Shown here one piece after another: positions 39,489 through 48,316 of a DNA stretch of 64,000 bases. The translations under genes were made by a program, and so were the position numbers. The DNA is taken from contig NZ_CP085278.1 in the NCBI RefSeq assembly GCF_020616595.1, forward strand, positions 744,001-808,000. Direction: 5' to 3'. This DNA is from Lentilactobacillus laojiaonis. GTDB lineage: Bacteria > Bacillota > Bacilli > Lactobacillales > Lactobacillaceae. The notes beneath the pieces are model-generated. The model saw only the letters and a list, made by a program, of their open reading frames with translations, had not been told where the DNA came from and ran no database searches. Positions within the stretch are counted from its first letter, which is position 1, and each line of letters starts with the position of its first letter.

Positions 39489-40709
39489 CTAAAGTAATTC
39501 AGCAAAAATTTCTTCGTTTTCATTCATGTAATCTTCATTTGCATGAATAGTTGTAATTTGGATATTATCAATTGCTTCTCTTGCTAAACTTTCTACATCA
39601 ATATTTTTTTCAAATTGACGAGTTTTTTCAAGATTTGGCTTAGTTTTAGGAGCTGGTGGTGTAAAAATAGTACAACAATCTTCAAATGGTAATATTGAAA
39701 GATCATAAGTACCAATTTTTTCAGCAATTTTAATAATTTCTGTTTTATCCATTGATAATAATGGTCGTAAAACTGGCATCGTTGTAACATCGTTAATTGC
39801 TCGCATACTTTCCAATGTTTGTGATGCTACTTGGCCTAAAGCCTCTCCGTTGAAAATACCATTTCTGCCAGATTCTTCAGTGATCATTGAAGCAATCTTT
39901 AACATCATTCTTCTTTGTACCGTCATTAAATAACCTTCAGGAACTTTTTCTTTAATTTCTTCCTGAATCTTAGTGAACGGTACTTGGATAAATCTAATAT
40001 TACCCGAAAATTGTGCTAATACAGAGGTTAGTTGCTTAGCTTTAGCCAAAGCTTGTTCACTAGTATAAGGTGGGCTATAGAAATGAATCATATCTAATTT
40101 AACACCACGTCGCATTCCCATATAAGCAGCTACAGGTGAATCAATTCCTCCAGAAAGCATCATAGTAGCTCGGCCACCAGTTCCAACTGGAAAGCCCCCA
40201 GCTCCCTTAATAGTTTCTGAAGATAGGTAGATTCCATTTGATCGAATTTCAACTCGTAATTCAATATCTGGATTTTTAACATCCACTTTAATTCCTGGAA
40301 TTGCTTCTAAAACAGCATCTCCGATTAAATTATTAACTTCAAAGGTTTTAAATTCGAATTCTTTATCCTGTCTTTTAGTAGTGATTTTAAAGGTCTTACC
40401 AGTTACATACTGATCTAAAATCATTTTAACTGCCATTTGTTGCATATCTTCGACATTTTTTTCTACTCTAACTGATGGAGAAAGATTTTCAATGCCAAAA
40501 ACACCTTGTAAAATATTTATAACTTTATCATCATCTTGACCGCCATTTAGTCTAACATGCATGCGATCACGGTTAACGATAATTTTTAATCCATCAATGC
40601 CATAAAGTGCTTGACGAACGTTATCTCCCAAGCGATTAATAAAATCTTTGCGATTTTTACCCTTGGTTGATAATTCACCATAACGAACCATAATTTCGGT
40701 ATACTTCAT
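39489..40709 (-). CDS. thiI: tRNA 4-thiouridine synthase ThiI
   Basis: Adenylates and thiolates U8 of tRNA using persulfide sulfur from a cysteine desulfurase; in some species it also feeds thiazole synthesis. The 406 aa protein has an N-terminal ferredoxin-like/THUMP region (to about 165) and the PP-loop [12 protein letters not shown] near 185. No rhodanese domain is present, as usual in Firmicutes; the adjacent Cys pair in [10 protein letters not shown] may relay sulfur. It directly follows the desulfurase gene (9-base gap), its functional partner. Confidence 0.96.
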   Translation of the reverse strand: MKYTEIMVRYGELSTKGKNRKDFINRLGDNVRQALYGIDGLKIIVNRDRMHVRLNGGQDDDKVINILQGVFGIENLSPSVRVEKNVEDMQQMAVKMILDQYVTGKTFKITTKRQDKEFEFKTFEVNNLIGDAVLEAIPGIKVDVKNPDIELRVEIRSNGIYLSSETIKGAGGFPVGTGGRATMMLSGGIDSPVAAYMGMRRGVKLDMIHFYSPPYTSEQALAKAKQLTSVLAQFSGNIRFIQVPFTKIQEEIKEKVPEGYLMTVQRRMMLKIASMITEESGRNGIFNGEALGQVASQTLESMRAINDVTTMPVLRPLLSMDKTEIIKIAEKIGTYDLSILPFEDCCTIFTPPAPKTKPNLEKTRQFEKNIDVESLAREAIDNIQITTIHANEDYMNENEEIFAELL

Positions 40710-40718
40710 AAAATCTCC

Positions 40719-41864
40719 TTAACTTAATCTATCAAATTCTTGATACAAATTATCAAACGCTTCAATAAATTTATCAGCTTCTTGCATAGTATTTTCTTCA
40801 CCTAATGAAATTCGAATTGCACTGGTTGAAATACTATCAGGAACTTGCATAGCCTTCAACGTACTAGAAGCCATCTTTTTCTTAGAAGAGCAAGCACTAG
40901 TTGTTGAAATATATATGTCATACTCTTCAAAGGCATGCACGATGGTTTCACCACGAACCCCTTGAATTGCAAAACATAAAATATGCGGCGCAAATTTTTC
41001 ATTATCTTTTGAAAAAATAACTACTTTATCAAATTGTTTAACATGATCAATAATTTTATTTTTAATATTTCGTTCATTCAAACTAGTTTGATTTTCTTGT
41101 TCTAAAACCATTCTTAAAGCTTTAGCCATTGCAGCAATTGCTGGAACATTTTCGGTTCCACTACGCTGATTTTTTTCTTGACCTCCACCTGTCAATAGCG
41201 GAGCTAGCTTTCTACCTCGCTTCGCATATATAAATCCGGTTCCTCTAGGAGCGTGAAATTTGTGTCCTGAAAAAGTTGCAAAATCAACTCGTTCATTAAA
41301 AATTTGACTCCAAATGTTTTTTGCAATTCCTTGAACTGCATCAACATGAAACTGAATTTTAGGATATGCTTTTAAAACTTCAGCGATTTCATTAATTGGT
41401 TGAATGGTTCCAATTTCGTTATTAACAGCCATAATTGACACTAAAATAGTATCGGGTCTTAGAGCTGCTTTTAAATCTTCGATTTGTACTTGCCCATTTT
41501 CATCAACTGGTAAGTAGGTAATTTCAAAACCTAACTTTTCCAATTGTTCCATAGAGTTTCTAACTGCCGGATGTTCAACTTCCGATGTTATTAAATGCTT
41601 CCCATATGCACTTTTTTCAATTGCAGTTCCCTTGATAACCCAATTATCACCCTCAGTGCCTCCACTGGTAAAATAAATCTCATCAGGATTAACAGCCAGT
41701 AAATTAGCAATTTGCTTTCTTGACTGTTCTAACAACTGAAAAGATTTATCACCGAATTTATGAAGACTTGAAGGATTTCCCCATACATTTTCACTAACCT
41801 TGGCATAAGTATCAATAACTTCTGGCCAAGCCTTAGTTGTGGCACTATTATCGAAATAAATCAT
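40719..41864 (-). CDS. Cysteine desulfurase (IscS/NifS type, ThiI partner)
   Basis: PLP enzyme that takes sulfur from cysteine as a persulfide and yields alanine. The 381 aa protein has the PLP lysine in GHKFHAPRGTGF near residue 203 and the catalytic Cys in STTSACSSKKK near 325. Pairing with thiI nine bases downstream marks it as the dedicated sulfur donor for 4-thiouridine (NifZ-like in Bacillus) rather than the SUF desulfurase. AAGAGGG precedes the ATG. It may still serve other sulfur pathways. Confidence 0.93.
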   Translation of the reverse strand: MIYFDNSATTKAWPEVIDTYAKVSENVWGNPSSLHKFGDKSFQLLEQSRKQIANLLAVNPDEIYFTSGGTEGDNWVIKGTAIEKSAYGKHLITSEVEHPAVRNSMEQLEKLGFEITYLPVDENGQVQIEDLKAALRPDTILVSIMAVNNEIGTIQPINEIAEVLKAYPKIQFHVDAVQGIAKNIWSQIFNERVDFATFSGHKFHAPRGTGFIYAKRGRKLAPLLTGGGQEKNQRSGTENVPAIAAMAKALRMVLEQENQTSLNERNIKNKIIDHVKQFDKVVIFSKDNEKFAPHILCFAIQGVRGETIVHAFEEYDIYISTTSACSSKKKMASSTLKAMQVPDSISTSAIRISLGEENTMQEADKFIEAFDNLYQEFDRLS

Positions 41865-41939
41865 TATATACCCTCTTACAAATTAATTGGTTCGACTCCA
41901 ATAATTTATATAAAAATAAATAATACACCAATTTCATAA

Positions 41940-41976
41940 AAATAAAAAGGCTGATTAAAATTTAATCAGCCTTTTT
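41940..41976 (-). terminator. Intrinsic terminator overlapping the ezrA stop
   Basis: Perfect 16-base arms (41944-41959 and 41961-41976) that include the stop codon of ezrA, flanked by A- and T-tracts. Confidence 0.85.
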
Positions 41977-43704
41977 ATTAATTTCTTCTAATTTATTAGG
42001 ATTATTTTTTTTAGCAAAATACTCATTTTCTATTTTTTGAAATGAGCCACTTTGTTCATTTTCAAGAGCTGTCGCAATTACAGTTAAACTCTTTGAATAT
42101 TCAAATTTTTTATCAAAATATTCTTTAGCCTTTATTCGAGCAGTTGCAATGGTTTCACTAGAATGAACAAATCGGTTTGAAAATTGCAATGCCTGTTCGG
42201 CTAAAATTGCATTGTCAGTTAATTTATCCGTATACTCATTTAAATTATCCATGTCTGATTGAATAATGATTAGCTGCTTTGAAATTTCGTCAATATTAAT
42301 TTTAGGTAAATTCATAGCAGTATCTAATTTAGTAATCTCTTTAATTACTCCATTAAATTGTTCAGTATAATCATTAGGCATGCCAGGTAAGTTAAGACTA
42401 TCCAAATGTCGTTTGCAATTTCTCATTTCTAAATCAAATTCTTTTAATGCTTGAGTGGCATTTTGCTCTTTAGATGGTAATTCAATTAATGAATTATAAA
42501 GTTCATCTTGAGTATCTTTAATTTGTTTTAGAGTTTTGATGGTCTTAGATTGTTGTTCATCAATTAATGAATAAATTGCATCGCCATCTTTCATAGCACC
42601 TTTATCGTCATTAACAGTCTTAGCAATATTTTTAATTTGTTCTGTAATTTGACGATTATTTTCCGTTTCAGAATGATCTAAAACGTAGTTAGAATTCATT
42701 TTGGTTAAGGTTCTAGTCAAACTAACATTTTGCTTTCTAATAAATTCAAGATATTCATCAATTTTTTTAGTATTTTTTTCAACTCGTTTTTGTGCCGAAT
42801 ATTCTTTTTCAATTCGTGCATACATCTCATCTACAATTGTAGCAATTTTGGTATTAATACTTTGACTAGTTTCTAAATCCAATTGTGAGAGTGCTTCATA
42901 ACTTTGGTTAATTAATTCATTTAAATTGTTAATTCTTCCATTAAAGTTATCATCTTTAAAGTTGATCTTTTGATTTACACTAAAATTATATCCTTTTTTG
43001 AGTTCATCGATTTGAACTGGAAAAACATTTTTTAATTTATCATAGGCTGAAGGAATATTTTTCATATCATTTTTGATATCAATAATTTCGTTATTTAGTG
43101 TTCCTAAAACTTTTTCTGCTTTATCGTGGTCCCCATTTTCAGTTAAGGTTGAAAATTCTAAGAAAGTTTTATTAGCTTCATCCATTTTTAATTGAATCGC
43201 ATCAAAGCTCGGTAAAATTTCTTCTTTGTGCTCAGAGATTTCTGACTTAAGATTTTCATACTCTATCTCTAAATCTTTAACTAACAAATGATGCTGCTTA
43301 TTCAATTCATGTAGTTGTGCAAGATTAGCTTGAATCTCTTTAATACTTAAATCAGCGTCTTCCATCATATTATGTACTAAGTTTAAGTCTCGTCTAGTCT
43401 TAATAAAGTTAATTCCTTTACCATCTTCGTTGACTAATTTAATTCCTTCTTCAATATCTGGAAAGGTTACACCTCTTAGATTTTCATATTCAGATAATAG
43501 ATTATCATATTTTTGCTTAGATTCACCAGTTAGTCTAAGATCGTTGGCAAGCTTAAATTCATCGTTTAAAGGAATGCTTCCTAATTCGTGTTTACTTTCA
43601 TAAAGTTTATTTGCTTGTTTGACTGTATACTTTTGCCAAAAAATTATGCATAAATATACAATTCCAGCAATTGCTATAATTCCTAAAAAAACATTTAACA
43701 TCAA
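41962..43704 (-). CDS. ezrA: Septation ring formation regulator EzrA
   Basis: Membrane-anchored regulator of FtsZ ring placement. About 580 aa: one N-terminal membrane helix (NVFLGIIAIAGIVYLCIIFW) and then a long, almost wholly helical, charged cytoplasmic part of spectrin-like coiled coils, as in EzrA. GAGGG precedes several possible starts (ATG 43713, TTG 43704, ATG 43701); spacing favours the TTG. An extended -10 TGATATAAT lies at 43766-43774. Divergent from rpsD, as in other Firmicutes. Confidence 0.93.
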   Translation of the reverse strand: MMLNVFLGIIAIAGIVYLCIIFWQKYTVKQANKLYESKHELGSIPLNDEFKLANDLRLTGESKQKYDNLLSEYENLRGVTFPDIEEGIKLVNEDGKGINFIKTRRDLNLVHNMMEDADLSIKEIQANLAQLHELNKQHHLLVKDLEIEYENLKSEISEHKEEILPSFDAIQLKMDEANKTFLEFSTLTENGDHDKAEKVLGTLNNEIIDIKNDMKNIPSAYDKLKNVFPVQIDELKKGYNFSVNQKINFKDDNFNGRINNLNELINQSYEALSQLDLETSQSINTKIATIVDEMYARIEKEYSAQKRVEKNTKKIDEYLEFIRKQNVSLTRTLTKMNSNYVLDHSETENNRQITEQIKNIAKTVNDDKGAMKDGDAIYSLIDEQQSKTIKTLKQIKDTQDELYNSLIELPSKEQNATQALKEFDLEMRNCKRHLDSLNLPGMPNDYTEQFNGVIKEITKLDTAMNLPKINIDEISKQLIIIQSDMDNLNEYTDKLTDNAILAEQALQFSNRFVHSSETIATARIKAKEYFDKKFEYSKSLTVIATALENEQSGSFQKIENEYFAKKNNPNKLEEINKKAD

Positions 43705-43858
43705 TAGTCCCATCCCTCACAAAATGTTTAAATAAATTATTTATTCGATATGTATAACAATTTGAATTATATCATAGTAAGTAAGTCATACCAGTTAATT
43801 TATTAAAACTCAACAAACAATTATCAAAATTTAAAAATTACATAACAATCAATTGCCA

Positions 43859-43887
43859 TTGACAAAGCTACATAATATTTATAAAAT
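43859..43887 (+). promoter_or_regulatory. rpsD promoter
   Basis: -35 TTGACA at 43859-43864, 17-base spacer, -10 TAAAAT at 43882-43887. Confidence 0.75.
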
Positions 43888-43893
43888 ACAATT

Positions 43894-44063
43894 TGTGTAA
43901 AATAATGTAGCAGTATGCGGTAAGCTCGTCAACATATGATTGCCTCAATGGTTCTATTAGTAACTTAACGGCTGCTTAAGTGAAAATAGCAAAGTTATAT
44001 GCACGAATACTAAGCATGCACTTGGATTATTTTACTCCAAAAAACAATTGGAGGAATCATTTT
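43894..44063 (+). promoter_or_regulatory. Long rpsD 5' leader, probable S4-binding autoregulatory RNA
   Basis: About 170 bases of untranslated leader between the predicted transcription start and rpsD, with GTAGCAG/CTGCT and other pairing segments. In Bacillus, S4 represses its own mRNA through such a leader. A downstream open frame exists through this region but lacks a ribosome binding site. The wider 350-base gap (43714-44063) also holds the ezrA promoter; I see nothing else. Confidence 0.5.
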
Positions 44064-44672
44064 ATGTCAAGATATACAGGTCCAAGTTGGAGACTTTCAC
44101 GTCGTTTAGGAATTTCACTTTCAGGTACTGGTAAAGAACTTGCTCGTCGTCCTTATGCTCCTGGTGATCATGGTCAAGGTCGTCGTCAAAAATTATCAGA
44201 ATACGGTGTACAACTTCGTGAAAAACAAAAACTACGTTTCATGTATGGTTTAAGCGAACGCCAATTTGCAAATACTTTTACTCGCGCAGGTAAAATTCGC
44301 GAAGGTAAACATGGTGACAACTTCATGGTTTTACTTGAACAACGTTTAGATAACATGGTTTACCGTTTAGGTTTAGCTACTACTCGTCGTCAAGCAAGAC
44401 AATTAGTTAACCATGGACACATTACCGTTGACGGTAAACGTGTTGATATTCCATCATACGAAGTTAAAGTTGGTCAAGTAATTAGTGTCCGTGACAAATC
44501 AAAAAATCTACAAGTAATCAAAGATGCTGTTGAAGCAGTTGTTGGTCGTCCACAATATGTTACTTTCGATGCTGATAAGCTAGAAGGTTCACTTGTTCGC
44601 CTACCTCAACGTGATGAACTTGATGCAGATATTGATAACTCACTTATCGTTGAATACTACAACAAACTTTAA
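44064..44672 (+). CDS. rpsD: 30S ribosomal protein S4
   Basis: Primary 16S rRNA-binding protein that nucleates the 30S body and contributes to decoding accuracy. The 202 aa protein starts [16 protein letters not shown] after GGAGG; the S4 domain with [27 protein letters not shown] covers about 90-155. The Gram-positive form without zinc cysteines. A reading frame extending 28 codons upstream is not used, since the ribosome binding site lies within it. Monocistronic between a strong promoter and a strong terminator. Confidence 0.98.
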   Translation: MSRYTGPSWRLSRRLGISLSGTGKELARRPYAPGDHGQGRRQKLSEYGVQLREKQKLRFMYGLSERQFANTFTRAGKIREGKHGDNFMVLLEQRLDNMVYRLGLATTRRQARQLVNHGHITVDGKRVDIPSYEVKVGQVISVRDKSKNLQVIKDAVEAVVGRPQYVTFDADKLEGSLVRLPQRDELDADIDNSLIVEYYNKL

Positions 44673-44680
44673 TTTATTTG

Positions 44681-44715
44681 AAAAGCATTTTGCAATTGCA
44701 AAATGCTTTTTTTAT
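44681..44715 (+). terminator. Intrinsic terminator after rpsD
   Basis: Perfect 30-base palindrome (44681-44710) followed by TTTTTTT. Confidence 0.9.
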
Positions 44716-44775
44716 ACTTAAAAATCTTAGATAATGTAATTAAAATATTAATATTTAATTACGGAGGAATTTAAT

Positions 44776-45159
44776 ATGGATAACAATAACGATTTACAAC
44801 AACGCATTGATCATTCAATCTCAAACAACAACATGATTAATCCTGATGAACAAAGAAAATATCTAGGTACTTTTAGAGAAAGAATAATTACGGCAATTAA
44901 CGTTGCCGACTTACAATCTAAAAAATATATTGATAAATTTGAAGATATTTTAAAATCAAATAATACCGGACAAATCATTTTAAATGGCAACTTAAGCCAC
45001 TCTTTTTTATCTCCATACATTAAATTAGCTACTAAATATAATGTAAAATTTATAATTAAGACCGACAAATTATTTGGAATTAGAGATAATAATTATGGCT
45101 TGGTTTACGCAAGCAATACCGCCATTAATCAAAATGATATTGATATTGAAAATCAATAG
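44776..45159 (+). CDS. DUF1694 family protein (YueI-like)
   Basis: Small cytosolic protein, 127 aa, with the DUF1694 hallmark INPDEQRKYLGTFRERI near residues 21-37 and the FEDILKSNNTGQIILNG segment after it. No known function. GGAGGAA precedes the ATG. It is followed 11 bases later by rarA, a common pairing in lactobacilli. An AT-rich hairpin (44736-44762) ends one base before the ribosome binding site. The family call is good; nothing in it points to an activity. Confidence 0.82.
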   Translation: MDNNNDLQQRIDHSISNNNMINPDEQRKYLGTFRERIITAINVADLQSKKYIDKFEDILKSNNTGQIILNGNLSHSFLSPYIKLATKYNVKFIIKTDKLFGIRDNNYGLVYASNTAINQNDIDIENQ

Positions 45160-45170
45160 AGGAGGTTTTT

Positions 45171-46451
45171 ATGGCCAAAAATGAACCCCTAGCTTTTCGT
45201 ATGCGACCAACTAATTTATCAGAAGTGGTTGGTCAACAAGATTTAGTGGGTAATGGAAAAATTATTGACCGAATGGTTAAGGCTCATATGTTATCATCAA
45301 TGATCTTATATGGACCCCCTGGCACGGGTAAAACTAGTATTGCTAGTGCAATTGCTGGCTCGACCAAATTTGCATTTAGAATATTAAATGCGGCTACTGA
45401 TAGTAAAAAAGATCTTCAGATCGTTGCTGAAGAAGCTAAATTAAGTGGTACAGTAGTTTTGCTCTTAGATGAAATTCATCGGTTAGACAAAACTAAACAA
45501 GATTTTTTACTTCCGCTTTTGGAAAATGGATCAATCATCTTAATTGGAGCTACTACTGAGAATCCATACATTAACATTAGTCCCGCAATTCGTAGTCGTA
45601 CAGATATTTTTCAAGTCTATCCATTGGATGCTGATGACATTAAATCAGCCATTCAGCGTTCTTTAAATGATAAAACCAAAGGATTAGGTAACTATCCAGT
45701 CGAAATCACTCCCGAAGCACTTAATTTTTTATCTCACGCTACTAATGGTGATTTACGATCAGCACTTAATGGTCTAGAACTCGCTGTTAAATCCACGCCG
45801 GAAGTTGATGGTCAAATTAAGATTACTTTATCCATCATTGAAGAATGTATTCAACGGAAAGCTTTAACTCAGGATAAAGATGGTGATGCTCACTATAATG
45901 TAATTTCTGCATTACAGAAATCAATTCGAGGATCTGATACAGATGCTGCCCTCCACTATGCTGCTCGTTTGATTGAATCTGGTGACTTAAATTCGTTAAT
46001 TAGACGTTTAATTGTGATTGCATATGAAGATATCGGCTTAGCAAATCCTAATATTTGCCAGCGAACTATGGCTGCGGTTGACGCCGCTAAACAAGTCGGC
46101 TTACCGGAAGCCAGAATTCCATTAGCTGATATTATTATCGAGTTATGCCTAAGCCCAAAATCTAATTCAGGAATTACCGCCATAGATAAAGCCCTAAGTG
46201 ACATAAAAAAAGGCAGCTACGGTGATATTCCTAACTACCTTAAAGATGCTCACTATAGTGGTGCTAAGCAACTAGGGCACGGGATTGATTATAAATACCC
46301 ACATGATTTTCCTAACGACTGGGTTAAACAATTATATCTACCTAGTAAACTAAAAAATGTTAGCTATTATCAGCCTAAAGAAAATAGTAGCTATGAAAAA
46401 GCCCTTAAAGAACGTTATAATAATCTTAAAAACTTACAAAATAAATCTTAA
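45171..46451 (+). CDS. rarA: Replication-associated recombination protein RarA (MgsA)
   Basis: AAA+ ATPase related to clamp loaders that acts at stalled replication forks with SSB. The 426 aa protein has FRMRPTNLSEVVGQ at the N-terminus, Walker A GPPGTGKT near 46-53, Walker B LLLDEIHR near 100, sensor GATTENPYI, and the C-terminal tetramerisation domain with YEDIGLANPN. GAGG precedes the ATG. It lies between the DUF1694 gene and a small membrane protein on one likely transcript. Intact and typical. Confidence 0.95.
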   Translation: MAKNEPLAFRMRPTNLSEVVGQQDLVGNGKIIDRMVKAHMLSSMILYGPPGTGKTSIASAIAGSTKFAFRILNAATDSKKDLQIVAEEAKLSGTVVLLLDEIHRLDKTKQDFLLPLLENGSIILIGATTENPYINISPAIRSRTDIFQVYPLDADDIKSAIQRSLNDKTKGLGNYPVEITPEALNFLSHATNGDLRSALNGLELAVKSTPEVDGQIKITLSIIEECIQRKALTQDKDGDAHYNVISALQKSIRGSDTDAALHYAARLIESGDLNSLIRRLIVIAYEDIGLANPNICQRTMAAVDAAKQVGLPEARIPLADIIIELCLSPKSNSGITAIDKALSDIKKGSYGDIPNYLKDAHYSGAKQLGHGIDYKYPHDFPNDWVKQLYLPSKLKNVSYYQPKENSSYEKALKERYNNLKNLQNKS

Positions 46452-46462
46452 TGGAGAAAAGC

Positions 46463-46747
46463 ATGTTAGTTAATATTTTAATAATTATTGCAATAATAAT
46501 TAATTTATTTGTGGGTGGATATCTCATCAACCACCGTAACAAGCCCTTTTTTAATTTAGATCCAACCAAATCAGATAGATTAGCTAAAATCTTAAAAATT
46601 AGTGGCAGCATTCTATTATTTATCGGAATTATTGGTATTGCTTCATTAATTATTCAAAGTATCATTTTTATTGCAGTTTATTTATTAGTTTCTACAGTTG
46701 CACTTACTTCGATACAATATTTATTGACGACCATGATATTTAAATAA
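46463..46747 (+). CDS. Small DUF3899-like membrane protein
   Basis: About 94 aa with three predicted membrane helices: LVNILIIIAIIINLFVGGYL, ILKISGSILLFIGIIGIASL, and IIFIAVYLLVSTVAL; an NHRNKPFFNLDPTKSDR cytoplasmic-type loop lies between the first two. It resembles DUF3899 proteins found after rarA in lactobacilli, but I am not certain. The start is put at ATG 46463 (GGAG six bases upstream) instead of ATG 46451, which overlaps the rarA stop. Function unknown. Confidence 0.7.
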   Translation: MLVNILIIIAIIINLFVGGYLINHRNKPFFNLDPTKSDRLAKILKISGSILLFIGIIGIASLIIQSIIFIAVYLLVSTVALTSIQYLLTTMIFK

Positions 46748-46754
46748 TTAATAT

Positions 46755-46782
46755 TTGATTTTTAATTTAGTTATATTACAAT
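46755..46782 (+). promoter_or_regulatory. Promoter of the universal stress protein gene
   Basis: -35 TTGATT, 16-base spacer, -10 TACAAT, in the 64-base gap upstream of the stress protein start. Confidence 0.65.
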
Positions 46783-46811
46783 TAGAATAAATAACTTTAG
46801 GGGTGAGGTAT

Positions 46812-47294
46812 ATGTTACAACAATATCATCAAATATTAGTAGCTGTTGATGGTTCTTATGAATCTGAATTAGCTTTTAAAAAAGCTGTTTCAATTGCACT
46901 TAGGAATCAGGCATCACTACACCTAGTACATGTAATAGATACTAGATCTTTCCAAAATATCTCTAGTTTTGATACTTCCATGGTTGAACAAGTAACCAAA
47001 ACTGCTAAAGAAACTCTTGATAAGTATCTTCAAGAAGCTAAAGAGGCTGGATTAGATAGTGTTAATTATTCAATTGAATATGGATCACCTAAAACCATTA
47101 TTTCTAAAGACATGCCAACTGATCTAAAAATCGATTTAATTATTATCGGTGCTACTGGTTTAAATGCTGTAGAACGTATTTTAATCGGTTCAGTTACTGA
47201 ATACGTTACTCGTAGTGCTGCTTGTGATGTCTTGGTAGTTAGAACTGATCTAAACAACAATTATATTAAAAACAATAACAATAATGATAAATAA
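46812..47294 (+). CDS. Universal stress protein (UspA family)
   Basis: Cytosolic nucleotide-binding stress protein, about 160 aa. Opens YHQILVAVDGSYESELAFKK, the Usp strand-loop-helix, and ends with the ATP-binding pattern GATGLNAVERILIGSVTEYV followed by CDVLVVR (the G-2x-G-9x-G(S/T) motif), so it belongs to the ATP-binding branch. The ATG 46812 follows GGGGTGAGG; an in-frame GTG at 46803 is less likely. It has its own promoter and a shared terminator with the convergent regulator gene. Precise role unknown. Confidence 0.93.
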   Translation: MLQQYHQILVAVDGSYESELAFKKAVSIALRNQASLHLVHVIDTRSFQNISSFDTSMVEQVTKTAKETLDKYLQEAKEAGLDSVNYSIEYGSPKTIISKDMPTDLKIDLIIIGATGLNAVERILIGSVTEYVTRSAACDVLVVRTDLNNNYIKNNNNNDK

Positions 47295-47322
47295 AAAGGT
47301 CCTCATTAAGAGGGCCTTTTTT
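47294..47322. terminator. Bidirectional terminator between usp and the HTH/TPR regulator
   Basis: AAAAAGGTCCTC and GAGGGCCTTTTT arms around a 5-base loop, with T-tracts on both strands, between two convergent genes. Confidence 0.85.
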
Positions 47323-47324
47323 AT

Positions 47325-48200
47325 TTACAGATCTTTTATTTTATTTAAAAACTCTAGCAAGCGTTCATTATCAAAGACTTGATCGTAACTATGTAAATTC
47401 CCCATACAAAGTGAAAATAATTCATTGCCGTAACTCAATTCATATTTACCCATAACCTTTAAAGCTTGGGCTTTTAATTTTAAAAGCTCATCTAATTTAT
47501 ACATATATTTTTTACTAACAAGAGCTTTAATGATCTTATCAATTATTTTCAAAGCCTTTTGTGGCTTATCTATTTCAAGATAATATTTTGATATGGAGAA
47601 GTAAATTATTGCTGCAATTTCTAGTTCTCGATTTGAATTAACGTCATATTGCTTAATAATATCTACTGCATCATTAACATATTTTAATGAGCGACTATCT
47701 GCTTTAGAAGTATACCCAGATTTTTTATAACACCAACCTAATCCCAGAGTGGCAATAGCTCGATATAAATCCATCCCTATATAATCACCAGATTGTTGTA
47801 AAGCGCTATTTAAATAGTATAGTGCCTCATCATAATTTTTATTTAATAAGAAGACTACCCCACCATAACTATAATAACGAACTTTAGAAACCTCATCTTC
47901 CAATCTGTGCTCTTGGATGTGTTTAAATTCAATTTGAGCAGCATTATAATCGTGATTTCTTATTTCCGTTTCAATTTTAACAAACATCTTATCAGCATAC
48001 TTATTAGCTAGAATAACATCACGTAAATCTAAATTTAATCGATAACAAATTTCACTAATTAATTTAAAGCTGGAACAAATATTTTGATTTTCAATGACAC
48101 TGATCGTAGCTTGCGTACAAATGCCTTTAGCAAGTTCCTTTTGTGAAATATTCTTCTTTGTTCTAGCCTGATAAATTGCCTTACCTGATATAGTATTCAT
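47325..48200 (-). CDS. HTH (XRE) regulator with TPR-like C-terminal domain, RNPP/Rgg-like
   Basis: Protein of 291 aa: an XRE helix-turn-helix at residues about 8-60 (ARTKKNISQKELAKGICTQ...) and a helical repeat domain of TPR type over the rest (units near YSYGGVVFLLNKNYDEALYYL and YLEIDKPQKALKIIDKII). This architecture is that of peptide-sensing RNPP/Rgg regulators, but no small peptide gene is visible in the flanking 116 bases. Promoter TTGAAA-17-TATGAT upstream, ribosome site AAGGAAGG. Convergent with usp, downstream of ddl. Targets unknown. Confidence 0.8.
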   Translation of the reverse strand: MNTISGKAIYQARTKKNISQKELAKGICTQATISVIENQNICSSFKLISEICYRLNLDLRDVILANKYADKMFVKIETEIRNHDYNAAQIEFKHIQEHRLEDEVSKVRYYSYGGVVFLLNKNYDEALYYLNSALQQSGDYIGMDLYRAIATLGLGWCYKKSGYTSKADSRSLKYVNDAVDIIKQYDVNSNRELEIAAIIYFSISKYYLEIDKPQKALKIIDKIIKALVSKKYMYKLDELLKLKAQALKVMGKYELSYGNELFSLCMGNLHSYDQVFDNERLLEFLNKIKDL

Positions 48201-48287
48201 TTATTACCTTCCTTATATTTCGATTCATTGTTAATAATATAACTAGCCTATCATAAACTATATTAATTAAGATTTCAATACCCAAAA

Positions 48288-48315
48288 TAAAAAGACCGCT
48301 AAAAGCGGCCTTTTT
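48288..48315 (-). terminator. Intrinsic terminator after ddl
   Basis: Stem AAAGGCCGCT/AGCGGTCTTT with a short loop, followed by TTTTTATTTTG on the minus strand. It also precedes the promoter of the HTH/TPR gene. Confidence 0.85.
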
Positions 48316-48316
48316 A

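Noticed and set aside
43980-44063. Upstream extension of rpsD by 28 codons
   Set aside because: The GGAGG site lies inside it and S4 proteins begin at MSRYTGP; this stretch is leader RNA.
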